Positions 51,641 to 64,000 of a stretch of DNA of 64,000 nt are shown piece by piece. Source of the DNA: Mangifera indica (lineage: Eukaryota > Streptophyta > Magnoliopsida > Sapindales > Anacardiaceae); contig NC_058137.1 in NCBI RefSeq assembly GCF_011075055.1, positions 7,053,463 through 7,117,462 of the forward strand. The letters are read 5' to 3'. How positions within the stretch are numbered: the stretch's first letter is position 1; every line of letters begins with the position of its first letter. The position numbers and the translations under genes were made by a program. Below the pieces are notes generated by a model. That model did not search any database. It was not told the DNA's origin and saw only the letters and a list, made by a program, of their open reading frames with translations.

Positions 51641-52075
51641 AATGGGTTCAATTCATTTAAATATTATGAAATTAATGATATTATTGATGATCCATATGGA
51701 ATAGCAACTCAAGTACCAACAGGTGAAAATGGAACAACCACAAGCTTGACATGAAGAAAAAGAAAGTAAAAATCTATGGTGTCAGATCAATTTAATCAAA
51801 TACAAAAACAATCGAAGAAAGAGTAATTTGTTGAGAAGTATGCAAACATTGCAATTCATGTTTAACATGTGCCAATTTGGGTGGCACTAGACATCTTTGC
51901 CAACATATTACAAATTATTATAAAAAAATTTCACTCAAGATGAGAGGGCAACAACAAATTGTCTTCACTAGATTATAATCTGTTGGTGCTAATGTCAGTG
52001 TAACAGGAGGTCCAAGCGATTCCAGGTACATGGGAAAAATGTCCAATTTCATGTATGATCAAATAAAAATGTGAG
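51641..52075 (+). pseudogene. hAT transposase relic with BED zinc finger
   Basis: The reading at 51835-51980 gives EVCKHCNSCLTCANLGGTRH followed by LCQHITNYYKK, i.e. CxxC ... HxxxxH of a BED zinc finger as in Ac/hAT transposases. It is preceded in another frame by a SMVSDQFNQIQK-like segment (usual SxVWxxF) and followed, after a stop, by SNFMYDQIKM. BED fingers bind DNA of the element ends. Frameshifts and stops show it is dead. No terminal inverted repeats were matched. Confidence 0.65.
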
Positions 52076-55000
52076 ACTATATGGTTTGGTATGTTGTTGC
52101 TTCTATAGAATTATTTATTAAGGATATTTTGGTAATCTTACATTTGGCGATGAATGTTGTGAATGGACTTTTAAATAGCAAGTGAACGTATGCTTATATA
52201 GTCTAAGTAGGTTTTATCTTCCTTTGGAGGGTAATACTTTTATAAAGGGTGTAACATGTTTAGATTATTAGATTAAGGATGTTACACATTTTATAACGAT
52301 CAAAGACCCAACAAATAATTCAAATTTATCTCTAAATAGAACTTTTAGGTTTAAAAAAGACATGAACTAATCGTATGCCTATCTTTTGATAGTCAACATT
52401 GACCTACTAATGTGCATAATATCAGGTCCTAATACCATACAAGATATTAATTCACAATTTCTAAATCAAAAGCATTATCAAAGATTCATTGAACACATAT
52501 AAAAGTCACTACATAGGATCCCTCTTAATCCCCATAAAAAGAGTCTAGTTGCTCATTTTAATAATATCAAGAACATAAAATAAAGATGAAGAACAATTGA
52601 TTGTATGTAATGTGAAAAAGATGGAAAACAAAGTTCATAAATTCCTAGCAAATTTTTTATTCTTGATCTCTTTTTGATTCTTGAGTTTAATTTGTAAATC
52701 TTGATCTTCAATCTTCTTTTTGTGTTTGATCTTGCTCTCAATGTGTCTTAGTCGACTAGGAAGCTGAAAAGGTGTAATCGTTCTTTATGATACATTAACC
52801 ACATCTTGAAATACTTTAGGGTTTGACAACTTGCATGAGAGTAGGCTTCATTGCATACTAGTGATTTTGTCTTAATATGCCCATATTATGTGATTGTATT
52901 AGCTCTATAAAATTTTGCATAGAAGCATGGCTATCTCATCCTCAAATTTCCAAATTTGCTTCAATCAGTCTTCAACTTCCCTCGAAATACATAAAAACAT
53001 AAATCAAAGCACACACCAAGATATGATCATGAAAGAAACATAAATTTAAACAAAATTTAGCAAAACTTGACTAAAATCCATCTAAAACTCTAATATATAC
53101 ACCTTAAATATGTGTAATTTATACACACATCAAAATCCTCTAAGCTTAAACCTTTGCTTGTCTCCAAACAAAGTAAGGATTAAAATCCAATAAGGGGTAG
53201 GATACACGAAATAATAAAAGTTGGATAACAAGACTTTTGAAACAACCATGTGATTTAAAAAAAAGAAAATTTCCCAAAGCTTAAAATGCTCAAACATTCA
53301 ATCTCAGATCTAAACAAAACAAGAATTTCTCAAACCAAATAGAATATACATGGCACATCCAAACACACCAAAGATTATTGCACTTCAATAGCCATATATG
53401 TACTTACCAACTTCCAGAATCTTTAAATGCAATGCAATTGAATCCCATAAGCATGATTAAACAATTTTTTTCAGTTACTATAGATGTGATACACCTTAAA
53501 AGATCAAAAGGTCTTTATTTTGGTTGTACTGGGACTTGGTGTTGAGTTAGGATATGAAGATCCTATAAAACACATGTGAGACCTAATTATTCCTAGAGTG
53601 TATGTGTGGGACATAGAGATCCCAAGACTGAGAGATTTAAAGACCACCCATGAAAACATGCATCTTTATTAGATGTTTGAGATGTGTTTTCTAAAAGAAT
53701 GTTACAAAGGGGCATCCTTGACTTCAGCCATACACCTATAAAGAAGTGTTTTATCTATAAAAAGGATGAGTCATTCATTGTATGAACCCACAAAGAGGTG
53801 TTATGAAAGAGTGTCTATTGAGTGGCATTCATAGAGAGATGCCTATACAAATTCATATATACCATGAATCACTAGCCTAAGAGATTGAGTCAAATGGCTA
53901 GAATGTCAAATGTTTGCCTATACCTAATTCAGTTAGCTTAAAGACAAGAAAATGGAAAGAATGATTTGAAGAAAATTTGTTACCACTTAAGTTGAGTTGA
54001 ATTACATATGTCACATTCCATGTCATCTAGGGCTCCATGTCATCCAAGTTATTATAGATGAACGGTATATGACAAGAGATAATTAAATTAGGAATGCATA
54101 GTAGATTATGAAAAGTGATGATTAGATTGTTGTAGGATAAATGCTCCTACCTATTGAGTTTTTATCATTAATCCCCTTATGTTTGACTTCTTAGGTGAGA
54201 GATGATGGGTGGTTGCATGATAATGTTTCAACAAAAAAGTAGCATGAGGAGGACTGTGTATGATGTTATGCTTTGTTGATTATTACTTTACATTTTTTTT
54301 ATTTGTACACATACTTTTCATAGTTTTGATCAAATTTTTATGTTATGACACTTTGGGATATTTTCCACATGATTTTATAATGTATGAGCATTTTGGAAAT
54401 TTTAAGATATTAGTTTTTAACTACATTTTTATTGCATTAATTAAGATAAGAATTAATAGTGCTTTCCTCTAGAGGAGTTTTAGAGGGAGGTGTGACATGT
54501 TCGTCATCTTGTGATGTAAAATAGGACATGTCCTATTAGATTTTGTGAGAGATAAAATGATATGACTAATGCATAACATGAAACATACTATTCAATAAAT
54601 TTGCAACTAAAGAGTCGTTATCACAAAGATCTTGTAAATCTACACATGATACTAGTTAATAGCCAAAGAAGTTTATGAAATCTTGCCCACACTCCAAAAA
54701 CTAAAAGACAGTTGTTAAATGATAGTTTTTTACCTATAAAGTATCTATTTGAGAACCGACCATCCACAGAAGTGATAACCTGATCCTTGACCTACGAATA
54801 AACATTTCTCACCTAGAAAATGTAATCCATTAATTGATATTTTTTTGGTTGTTTGCCAACGATAAAAAATAATAACTTCCTACTTTATTAGTTTTCAATC
54901 ATTGTATATTTTTACTTTAAATGTAATTGATTAGAAAATTATAATTTGAATTTGAATTTTGAATATAATCTATGGAAGAAATTCTCTCTAAAGCCTAGCA

Positions 55001-55569
55001 ATTCTTTCTAAAACTTGTCCTAAATTGGGTCGTTTTTAGGACATTTGTAATTTTTAGAGGCATACTTTATCAAAACATTCTCTCCATGTCACTAATGTCA
55101 TAACAGTGAACCTTGGCTCCCAAGCAGCAAATTGTAGCCTATCATGCACAATGTTTTCCTTTATTTTCTAAGTCACACATCTTTGATTTACAAGTTACAA
55201 CCTCCAGAACATCTGCATATTTTAATTTGATTTTGGGATTTATAGCTATAATATATAGTTTCTTCACGTTCGTTTTCTTAACAACACTCATGGAAAAATA
55301 AAAAATACATAAAATCTAAGTCGTAGTTTTTCTCTTTAAAAAAAAAAAAAATTACTTCTTTAAATAGTTCCCAAAATTTCCTGAAATGTTACAGTAGATT
55401 GAACTCTTTCCATTTTTGTCCAAAGTTGTAGATCACAAGTTATTCAAGTGAGTTGTGTGTTTTCTTTCTTTGTAGATGGAAGGTAGACTTAAAAGTAAAG
55501 AAATTAAAGGGGAAATTAATAAGCCACGAATTACACCCAAAAAATAACACAATTAATATTCCAAGCCGT
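52076..55569. other. Intergenic, probable old retrotransposon non-coding DNA
   Basis: No gene. AACCTTTGCTTGTCTCCAAACAAAG near 53147 and GAGGAGTTTTAGAGGGAGGTGTGAC near 54472 resemble phrases seen in untranslated parts and pol ends of plant LTR retrotransposons; this is recollection of style, not a match. All frames are closed. Confidence 0.3.
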
Positions 55570-55970
55570 GAAAATACATGACAAAGATGAAGAAATTAGG
55601 TGTTATTGATTTCCTAATACAAAAGCCAGAAGCACTTTCCATGGTTCCCTTCATCTTCTCTTTTTTCAGAGATAAATCGAAGCTAGCAAACCAGTTCATA
55701 CAATGGCATTAGAAGGAAGAAGTTTTTTTTTTTTCAAGTATGAATAGACAAAGAAAAGGGTCAAGCAAACTGAACAACCTAAGCTCGTTTAAACTGCAAA
55801 CGGAAAACATGGTAAAGAACTAAACAACATGTCACACTGTAGGACAAGCCTTTGGTTGTCATAACATGGACATTGAACATAGAAGCAAATGAAATTAATA
55901 ACAACTTCATTAATCTCTTATTTATGCACCACCTTATTGTATACCATTAGATAATAAGTGATCACACCCT

Positions 55971-56517
55971 TTAGAAATGAGAGCTCAGGGATCTCTTCAG
56001 TTGAACTTTCAATCCGGCAGCCAACCGCAGCTGCGTGCCAAAAAATTCAAACCGATCAACAAAATAAGAGTGAAATATAACAGTGAAACTGTGCAAATCT
56101 TGGTACTAAAACAAAAGTTGAAAATTAATTTTTACATCTTCAATCTCCTTTAATCTTTCATTTTCCCTTGTAAGATAGGCGATCTGCGCCTTAAGCTTCC
56201 GATGATAAAGCTGATAGGAAAGTGAAGCAGAAGAACGAAATGATAAGAAAAAAACTAAGTTAACTTACCAATAAAGTGAAAGAATTTATCGTTCTTCTTA
56301 CCCTGGTGCTTATTTTAATCCGCTGAAGGCGGCGCTGACGAGCTGTTCTTAAAACTCTCCGGTTCTTCTTTTTAGTCTCAGGAGCTCCAATAGGAGGAGT
56401 TTGGTCTTGCCTAACAGAAGGGATAAGGGTCAAAAGACCACAAGAGTGCTGCAGATGCAGATTAACGTGGGTGTTGGGATGAGGCGAATGTGGGTGGATT
56501 TCAGATTCTGATTCCAT
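55971..56517 (-). CDS. Shortened FD-like bZIP paralogue with eroded basic region
   Basis: Same exon plan as the gene at 30415-31230: exon 1 56302-56517 (72 codons, ATG 56517), exon 2 56136-56210 (25), exon 3 55971-56030 (19 plus stop); 116 residues, all phase 0, donors GTAAGA and GTAAAA, CAG acceptors. Exon 2 has a good zipper (KLKAQIAYLTRENERLKEIE). Exon 3 ends VQLKRSLSSHF, so the SAP motif of the paralogue (SLSAPV) has become SLSSHF. The basic region reads RTARQRRLQRIKISTRLYHR; aligned from the zipper, the invariant Asn and the following Ala/Ser contacts are replaced while the second Arg remains. The N-terminal part is much shorter; an upstream frame (56518-56610) hints at a lost longer start. 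It may be a non-DNA-binding partner or a decaying gene. Confidence 0.65.
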
Positions 56518-57480
56518 CAGAGATAATAAGCTTCGAAGAAGGATTTTATGACAATAAAGTGTGCAATTATAATCAGAAACATAGAAATCATTACGGAAGC
56601 ATCGTTCTCCATGCAATGGTCAGGAAACTAGAAGAAAATGAAAGCTGAAAATGTTGGAGTTGCAGGGTGATGATGAAATGAAAGAGGAGGCTAGAACAAG
56701 CAAAAACCTAAGCTTGTTTAATGCAAATGCACTTCTATGTGCTCCTTCTTTATAGTGCTTTGGGCTCTGAAGTCTGTTAAGTTTCATTAATACTAAATTA
56801 ATTTGTATTTCTTGTCTCTTCTTCTTCCCCCATTCATGAAAGATTAATGAACACTCTGATCGTGTACTTATTCACTTTCTTTTTTACATTGATGTAAAAT
56901 TTCCTTGCTTCTTTTTTCCCTGTTGTAAATAAAGTGCACTACTGACCTACCATTTGACATCAATACAATACATAGAAGGAAGAGAAGACGATGTCATTAT
57001 TTATTGCTGTTTTTTTCTTATATTTCTAGCACTCCTGTTGTTTTACTGTATATTTTTAGAATGTATTTTCACTCTTTCTTTCAGGGAAGAAAGAGATAAT
57101 CGAGGGAGGGAGAGAAAGATAGCAACAGACTTTAGCGAGAACGAGTGAACTTTCATTGAATCACCTTTGTCTTTTGCGATCTAATGGATGGAATAAAGTA
57201 GAACTCCCAATAGCACCATGTGATGTGCCAAAAGATATTCTCATAATTTTACAGAGAAGAACTCTTTCTCACTCAAGATTTGCCCTCATCGCGTTTTCAT
57301 TTTTCACTCTTTCAAATCTAGAATACAGCTTTTTTACCCCTCCCTCAAATTTGGATTGGAAATTTCAGTTTAAGGGTAATGCTATAAGTAACTATTCTTT
57401 AAGTATACACTTATTTTTAATTCAAAATTACATCTTTTCTGACTGTCCCTGTTCTTCTCCTCACCTTCTAAAGTATCCAT
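56518..57480. other. Upstream region of the second bZIP gene
   Basis: Promoter side of the gene at 55971, including a TTTATAGTGC TATA-like segment near 56750. TGTGCCAAAAGATATTC at 57226 is an anchor of duplication block 2. No other gene supported. Confidence 0.4.
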
Positions 57481-58868
57481 AAGCTAAACCCAAAACCACA
57501 TAAAGTCCACCCCATCTTCTTTCGCATCCACTGCTGCGCTGCATCATATAAGCCACCGCCATTGCTTTATTAACAAATTCAGGCGGCAACTGAAGTTACT
57601 GAGACCAAACTGCAGTTTGGTGTGGTGGTTGCGTTAGTTTGGTATGGGGGTGGCGTCAGACATTAACGACTAGCCTTAATTTTTTGCTTCTTCATTTCGA
57701 AACCCGACTCCGCCTCAAATCTCTCCCCTCAACCAACAAAATCTCCTAATGCTTGTCCTTGCTTGCGCGTGTTTGCCGTTCCTGACCACTCAGTCAATTT
57801 TTCCGGCTCACCTTTCAATTTCTCTGATGCTTCTTGCTCTCGCCTCTCTGTTCTTCGTCCTTGTTCCCCTCGAAATCTTCCTCAGCCATTGTCCGTTTGA
57901 ATGTAAGCACGTCAAGAACCCAGCTAAACTTTTCTTGACCTGTGTTTGATGTGGCAGCAGGAGCCAAAAAAGGGGACTTGGGTTCGTAATGAAGGAGGAC
58001 CAACCGTCTCCCTAGGTAGCATTGGATGAGTTCACAGATCCTCAAGGAGCTATCCTTAGGCTTGCTTACTTCTTTGGAGTTTCAAGGCAGGCGCTGTGTT
58101 AAACTAATGTCAGTTTACATCTTACCGTTTTTACAAGCTTGCCACTACCATATCTTTCCCGCTGCAATCTGAGATTTTGTCCATCAAGTGGTTAACGAAA
58201 TCATTTAGTCACGACTCAATCAAATGCAGTTGACACAATCTCAGATCACCAGGGGAGAGAGGGTGGTGAGGTTGGTTATGATGATGGCGACGATTCTAGA
58301 GTATTGAGTAGTTCATTCTGCAAGTCTTCGGTTCTTCAGTCCCTCCTGCCAGAAAATCTTTGTATCCACCGGAATATGGGAAACCAAATTGCGCTCCTCA
58401 TCGAAGTCCCATAAACTTCAAAATGGATTCTATGCAAGAAACTGGCGTACAACATGGAAGATATTGGGCTAATTGCACGACTTACTCTCTTAGTAAAAAA
58501 CTTAGAATTTTAATTCAAGAACTTCAAGACTTAAATTTTAACTGTCAATTATAATTATAATTTTTCATTATTTATATTTTTTTCTTTTCTATTTTCCCAT
58601 CGAAAATACAATCTCTCTCACTACCATCCAAACAAACAGCACCCATATAGAGGGTGTGCATGATCCAGTTGGTATAATTTAAATTTTTTTAAAATTAAAT
58701 TTAAAAAATAGTTTAAAAAATTTTCGAATTAAACTAAATCAAACTAAAAAAATACAGTTTGATTCGACTTTGATTGTTGTTTGAATATATTAAAATCATT
58801 CCCTTCTAAATATAAATTATTTAATAAAATTATAATTTTATAAAATATAATATAATCATGCAAAATAA

Positions 58869-58870
<2 letters not shown>
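57481..58870. other. Unmatched insert in block 2 copy B, unknown content
   Basis: More GC-balanced than its surroundings (57540-58480) and without a counterpart in copy A. Fragments such as LMSVYILPFLQACHYHIFPA (58107-58166) read open for short distances in several frames and could be a processed-gene remnant, but I do not recognise a family. Confidence 0.35.

Positions 58871-58872
<2 letters not shown>

Positions 58873-58926
<54 letters not shown>
58873..58926. repeat. (TA)n microsatellite
   Basis: About 27 TA units. Confidence 0.97.
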
Positions 58927-58929
<3 letters not shown>

Positions 58930-60713
58930 TATAAATTCGATTCAATTTTACAATTTAAATCAAATTATACACATGCACTGCCACCAATACTACCGTGGTA
59001 GCCACCAGCACCTATCACGCACACCACTAACCGTCATCACTGACCTTACTCTTTAGCAACACACACACACTGTCACAAACCACCCATCAGCCCCTAACAC
59101 AAACAATTTGTCGGCAAAAAATTAGCAGGTTATTGACCAACGAAAATCGTCCCCTCCACCCCTAACACACAACCAATTGAGAAAAGTAGTGTTGTTAGTT
59201 GTGGCAAGGGCATCGTTCCAACAGGGAGACAATCGAGTGGCTCCTACTCCAGGCAGAATTATTTATCATCACCGTACTAAGCGTTGGCATCATTCTAGCT
59301 ATCATTGTGTTGCGGGACCAACTCTCATTTCGTCATCATCATTGTCAGTGTCGTGTAAGGATCATACCATGAGTAATGTGTGCTGTTTTTTTAAGCTCTA
59401 AAAGATAAACTCATTTTGATTGACGGATGAAAGACTTTTACCATAAGAAAAATAAAACATTCTTCAATTGTTAAAGACATCGCATCTCAGATAAACTAAA
59501 TGAAGAAATTATGTAATGCGAAGAGAGACTGTGAGGGCAGCTTTTCAGGAGAAAGGAAGAGAAGGGATGGGATGGGATTACGCCGGCTGGCTTGAAGGGT
59601 CAGTTAAATAGTAGTTCAGAGAGATGCCCTTCAGCCATTGCTAATTAAACTAGGTATAAGATTCAGACAATTGGAAATGTATCTGTTTGACTGTTTTGTG
59701 ATGAGAATCATAAGCTGCCAAATTTCTGGGTTGAGAGGTCTTATCTTTCATAACAAAAAAACCCTAACCTTTTAATTATAACTTACTTACTGTTATTGGA
59801 GAGGCCATATCTTCTTCTCTCTCACTTGTTAAAGTAAAACTATGTTTGAATATGGTAAAAACTACACATTTACATTGTAAACGTGGCTCATCTTTAAAAG
59901 TATGTCTCCCAAATGAAAGACTAAAAGTGAGAGAATTATGTTTACTACCCAAGGTTTGCCTTACAATAAAATCATGCATACCCAATTTAAGTATATAAAT
60001 AAGTATAAATTTTTATGTGTTATCATGTAATTATATAATTTTAAATTAATAATAAAATAACATTTAATTACATAATTACATAAAAGTATATATTTATTTA
60101 CATACATAAAATAAATATGTATAATATTACACTTTACCTTAAGGCACTTTTACCCCCTCTGAATTTAAAATGCCAGTTTTTCAATCTATTGTGGTTCTAT
60201 TAGTGAAATGTGTAAAATTGATATACTTTATCGAATAAATTGAAGAAAATAACCTTTGTTTTTTTTTTTTTTTGTAATGTTTGTTGAATTACAGTTTGTT
60301 CCTCAATCATTTAGTAAATGTTTTCACCCAACAACCTTTGTTTGATGACTTTGCACTATACCATACCTAAGATGATGCAATTTGACAGTTTTTCAATCTA
60401 TTCTTTATTGCGTCTTCTTCTTCTTCCATACTTACTTTTCTACAGCAAGTTTGGTTGAGTCCCATCCAACCATAACAGAGTCTACAACTCTGTTAGGGTA
60501 ATACCTTTTGGATTTGTTCAATCGGGGATCATTACTATCTCAGTTGATAAAAATCAACACTTTGGGCTCATGATTTTGCAATGGGAGTGTTATTTGGTCG
60601 TGCCTTTGCTAACGGATTTTGAAGAATTGGCACTACCAGTACGTATTGGAATTTTTATATTTCTTTCCGTGCTTGTTTGTACTGTTGTTGACATAACAAA
60701 CGGCAAATAACTA

Positions 60714-60718
<5 letters not shown>
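58927..60718. other. Non-coding, block 2 copy B
   Basis: No gene. Contains anchors near 59720 and 60446 shared with copy A. Confidence 0.45.

Positions 60719-60720
<2 letters not shown>

Positions 60721-60744
<24 letters not shown>
60721..60744. repeat. (GA)n microsatellite
   Basis: Twelve GA/AG units. Confidence 0.95.
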
Positions 60745-62867
60745 TAAATGAACTCCACGTCCCATCCTTCTCTTTGCAGCAGGTCTGGTTCAAGCTCTTT
60801 TTGAAATATTGACTTACAGTAATTATTTTAATGTATCCGTTGAATCAATATGGATAAATCCAGTTAAAATAATAATAATACAAGAAAAGGATATTAAATA
60901 TTTTAGTATTTTTAATTTTTTATATATATATATATTATATAATTCATTGGGTTAACAAAAATATCATAGCACTAATCATTTTTGTTAAAATGCCCTCATT
61001 AATGCGGGCCTATATAGAAATATTCTCTCTCTTTTTTATTAACTTTCCAACAAGGTTCATATAAACACAAAGGAGAGAGAGACAAAAATTATCAAATTTC
61101 TTTAAAGAATTCACATTTTTTATATAAATTTTATAATAAAATCATCCAAATTTAGGTGAGTTTTGATTCAACCTAATATAAAGTAGATTCATATTTATGA
61201 TTTCATATAAAATATAATTTTATTATAATTTCATATTATTTATATTGTTTAATGTTATAATTTTATGTTGTTATATTGTTTAATATTGTTCTAATATAAT
61301 TGGAGTAAAACTGAGAATGAATTGACAAAGATCTAGATCTAGATCAAAAACAGAGAAAAAACGAGTTAGTGTTGACGCTAACCCCTCTAGTCCCACATAA
61401 AAACCACATCTTGGCTTTATGTTTCAACACAAATGTTTTTATGTTTTAGGTTTATTTTAAACACAAATGAAAAAAATTGTATTTAAAATTTGTTATGAAT
61501 TTCAGGTGATGATAATGTTGTGAGAGTTTAAACTCAAATGTAATTTAATCTAAAAAATTTAAACTTAAAAATTTTTAAATTTACTTGATCTTATCTAACA
61601 CATATATAAAACCTTATTTTAAATATTGATACTATAAAGAGAATAACGTTGTTTTATCTAGTTTTTCAAGATAAAGACAGTTGAGATATTTTAATATATA
61701 AAATAATTAAAATATTTAGGATATGAAAAAACGTAGAATAAATGGATAAATAGACCTAAATTTGTATAAAAAATACAATATTTCTATAAGAAAACCCTAA
61801 TTTCCAGTTACCAAAAAAAATAAAGAAACTCTAATTTCCACTGCAATGTATGTCCTCTCCTATAAGCATCGGAGGAAAGCAAAGATTGAAAAGTAGATTT
61901 CATGGTAAAGAGTCGAGTCTTGTGTGGACACCCGTCCTGCCTACCCTAACTTTTCTCAGTCACATATTATAGCTACCTTCTTTATTAATTACACTTGGTT
62001 TAATTTCCCCCCACCCACCACTTCATCTCCATACTTTCCTTTGAAAAACTGTAGGGGAAAAAAATGGACCAACATTTATTCATTTTCTGAGAATAGTTTA
62101 ACCGATAGCCAAAGGAAGAAAGAGTATAATATCTTGGGTTGGAGTAGCCTAGGCAAGGCAAGGCAAGGCAACCATGTGTTTTACAGTAGTGGAGCAGAAA
62201 ATATCATCAAAACGACATTAGATTCTCTCAATTGTTCGAAGGTAATAAACCCTTGAGTAAAAGCTGTGCTATTGGACACGTTTTACAAGGAAATTGAGCG
62301 TGGTGAGCAGTGGGCCTGAGAATTTTACTAAGCTTAGAAAGACACACCAAAAAGTCTCTAAAAAGAAACCAGTTTTTGTTGCCTAATTCATGCAATGGAT
62401 TGGTCACACAAGAAACTCAATGGATGCCAACCGTTGGGCTGTTTTCTAATTTCCTGAATAAGCAATAGGGTTAAGAACAGAAACTGGTGTTTTGAAAGCG
62501 CCCAGCTTACTCACCTTGCATTTACTGGGTGAAGATAAAAAAATAAATAAAGACATTGATACGTCAAGTTCATGGTGCTGTTTCTACAGACCTTACGTCT
62601 CGTCTTTGTAGTAATAATGGTTTCGCAGTCTCAGAAAATTGTACTATTTTACATGTTCAATTCAAAGTTTCAAACACTTTGTGCAATTTTATGAGGCAAT
62701 CTATTAGCTATAAATAAGCACTTTGTTTAGCCTGCAAGTTTCAATTTTCATTTCAAACTTGAAAACATTTCGGTGTTCTTCAATTGAATGGACTCATTTC
62801 AATAAAGCTTGTTAAAAAAAAAGACAGTTTGATTGAGAAGGCCCATCAAATCATATATATATCTGTA
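60745..62867. other. Non-coding, block 2 copy B and right flank
   Basis: No gene recognised; very AT-rich from 60880 to 61830. AGGCAAGGCAAGGCAAGGCA at 62151-62170 is a small four-unit GGCAA repeat. Confidence 0.45.
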
Positions 62868-63592
62868 AGGCCTAGGACTATTTCCCACCCAAATCTTAAT
62901 ACAAAGGCAAATACACACTTACAAGATTTAAAAAACGTAAACATCCACTGATAATCTCATTTATATTAAAATTTTCAGTTAAAGTTAGAGATAAAACTGT
63001 CATTTACTAAAAAAATTAAATTTTATCACATTTTTATCCCTATACTTAAAAATCTCACAATTTTCTCTCACTCAACGTTTTTAAATTTTAGAAAGTACCA
63101 ATTTCACACGCAAATCTAGTAATGACAACCATTTCAAGACGAGACAGAAAGCTAGTGACCATATCTGATAGTCCAAGAGACATCATCTCTTCCTAAATGT
63201 CGACGAAAAGACGTCGTCTCTTTGTTGATTGTCTTTGTTGACAAAGATGTCTCTTTGACTACCTAGTTTTGATTGCCGGCTCTCTGTATCATTTTCAAAT
63301 GGTTGCTATCACTAGAGATGGGAGAAAGAAAACATAAGATTAAAAGATGAAATAATCATTTTTTAAAATTTGAAAACCTTGAGTGAAAAAAAGATTGTGA
63401 GATTTTTAAACCTAAAAAAGAAAATATAATAAAACTTTAATTTTTAAATTTTTTTAGTAAATAACAGTTTTATCTTAACTCGTGAGATTTTTAACAAAAA
63501 TTAGATTATGAGTAAATGTTTGGTTTTTTAGAACCATACAAATGTACATTTACCTTTATGTTAAAACTTAGGTGAAAAATAGTAATTTGGCC
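62868..63592. mobile_element. Foldback element, copy 4 of 4
   Basis: The left end AGGCCTAGGACTATTTCCCA and the right end (reverse complement GGCCAAATTACTATTTTTCA) are inverted repeats of the family at 8455, 13892 and 34686. Inner parts face each other (TTTTAAATTTTAGAAAGTACC against a TTTTTAAAATTTGAAAACC segment). Non-coding; no clear target duplication. Confidence 0.7.
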
Positions 63593-64000
63593 TACCTAAA
63601 AACTACAACTGGGCAGATAACTTTTGTCTACAATTGTGAACAATAATCTGTTCAACTCTGCTATAAACCAAAATCGAAGACAAGCCCTAAACTAGATGAT
63701 ATAAATAACCACGATCGATCAAGATATGGAGAGGATTTATGAATATAGCAGTTGTCTGAAATTCAGTAGCAATAAACATGTGTTTCTGATCCTTTTAACT
63801 CAAGTTTCATATCATAAATTAAAATGAAACAAACATCATACTAAAATATTGAAATTGTAAAAATAAACAATAGACGCAATTTCAATAAGTTCCAAAGCAG
63901 AGCTCCATATAATTAATTAAAATGTAACTCGGGTTTGTAACCAAGACCACTTTATGAAATAGAATCTCTATAAAGAATGTATATGAATAAAATTATAGAT
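63593..64000. other. Window end, no feature seen
   Basis: AT-rich DNA without recognisable gene, repeat or end structure. Confidence 0.5.

Larger units (their letters stand above)
55570..62700. repeat. Segmental duplication block 2, copy B
   Basis: Partner of 30150-34680 plus 44835-45330, same orientation, anchors as listed there. It lacks the foldback/MULE insertion. Its own extra material (57480-59500, including a (TA)n tract) is not matched in copy A. Confidence 0.75.

Noticed and set aside
57156..57482. 108-residue open frame
   Set aside because: No domain features, irregular composition, and the equivalent region of duplication copy A is not open.
61924..62256. 110-residue open frame beginning MDTRPAYPN
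   Set aside because: Matches no family I know, starts at a non-ATG-supported position and lies in block 2 non-coding DNA whose partner is not open.

Overview
This is plant nuclear DNA, almost certainly from a eudicot. It is AT-rich, its genes carry short GT-AG introns, and it holds plant-type SKP1, group A (FD-like) bZIP and PLS-class PPR genes, Ty3/gypsy and Ty1/copia retrotransposon remains, Mutator-like elements (MULEs) with DUF1985/Ulp1 genes, a hAT MITE and several (TA)n tracts. Nothing is bacterial, viral-vector or organellar. The species cannot be named from what is visible.

Layout. 1-8290: copy A of a duplicated block holding a conserved membrane-segment exon and a decayed RING-finger exon. 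It is split by a 5.96 kb minus-strand chromovirus-type LTR retrotransposon (627-6585) with a 5 bp target duplication. 8455-9067: a foldback element. 9482-11231: a SKP1 gene with an unusual internal partial duplication. 12087-13466: a broken PPR gene (minus). 13892-14587: a second foldback element. 14691-22491: a decayed MULE (MULE-2) with a 9 bp target duplication. 23231-25510: copy B of the first block, which keeps the empty retrotransposon site. 25585-25656: a tRNA-Glu relic. 28560-28868: a hAT-type MITE. 30415-31230: an apparently intact three-exon FD-like bZIP gene (minus). 34686-44832: a foldback element split by a 9.4 kb MULE (MULE-1, 35034-44446) that carries a transposase gene and a convergent DUF1985-Ulp1 protease gene, both broken. 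45-55.9 kb: gene-poor DNA with copia and hAT relics and microsatellites. 55971-56517: a second, shortened FD-like bZIP whose basic region is eroded. 62868-63592: a fourth foldback element.

Two segmental duplications organise the window. The first pairs 1-8290 with 23231-25510. The second pairs about 30.15-34.68 plus 44.84-45.33 kb with about 55.57-62.70 kb and carries the two bZIP genes. In each pair one copy received a large insertion the other lacks, so the partner shows the pre-insertion state.

The host genes with a credible chance of function are SKP1 (SCF ubiquitin ligase adaptor) and the 30.4 kb bZIP. The most interesting items are: the potential in-frame cassette exon in SKP1; the bZIP paralogue that lost its DNA-contacting residues but kept its exon plan and zipper; and a clustered palindromic motif (core CCACACGAATTCGTGTGG) in the same intron position of both MULEs. 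All coordinates and comparisons come from reading the sequence by eye; no search or alignment program was used.
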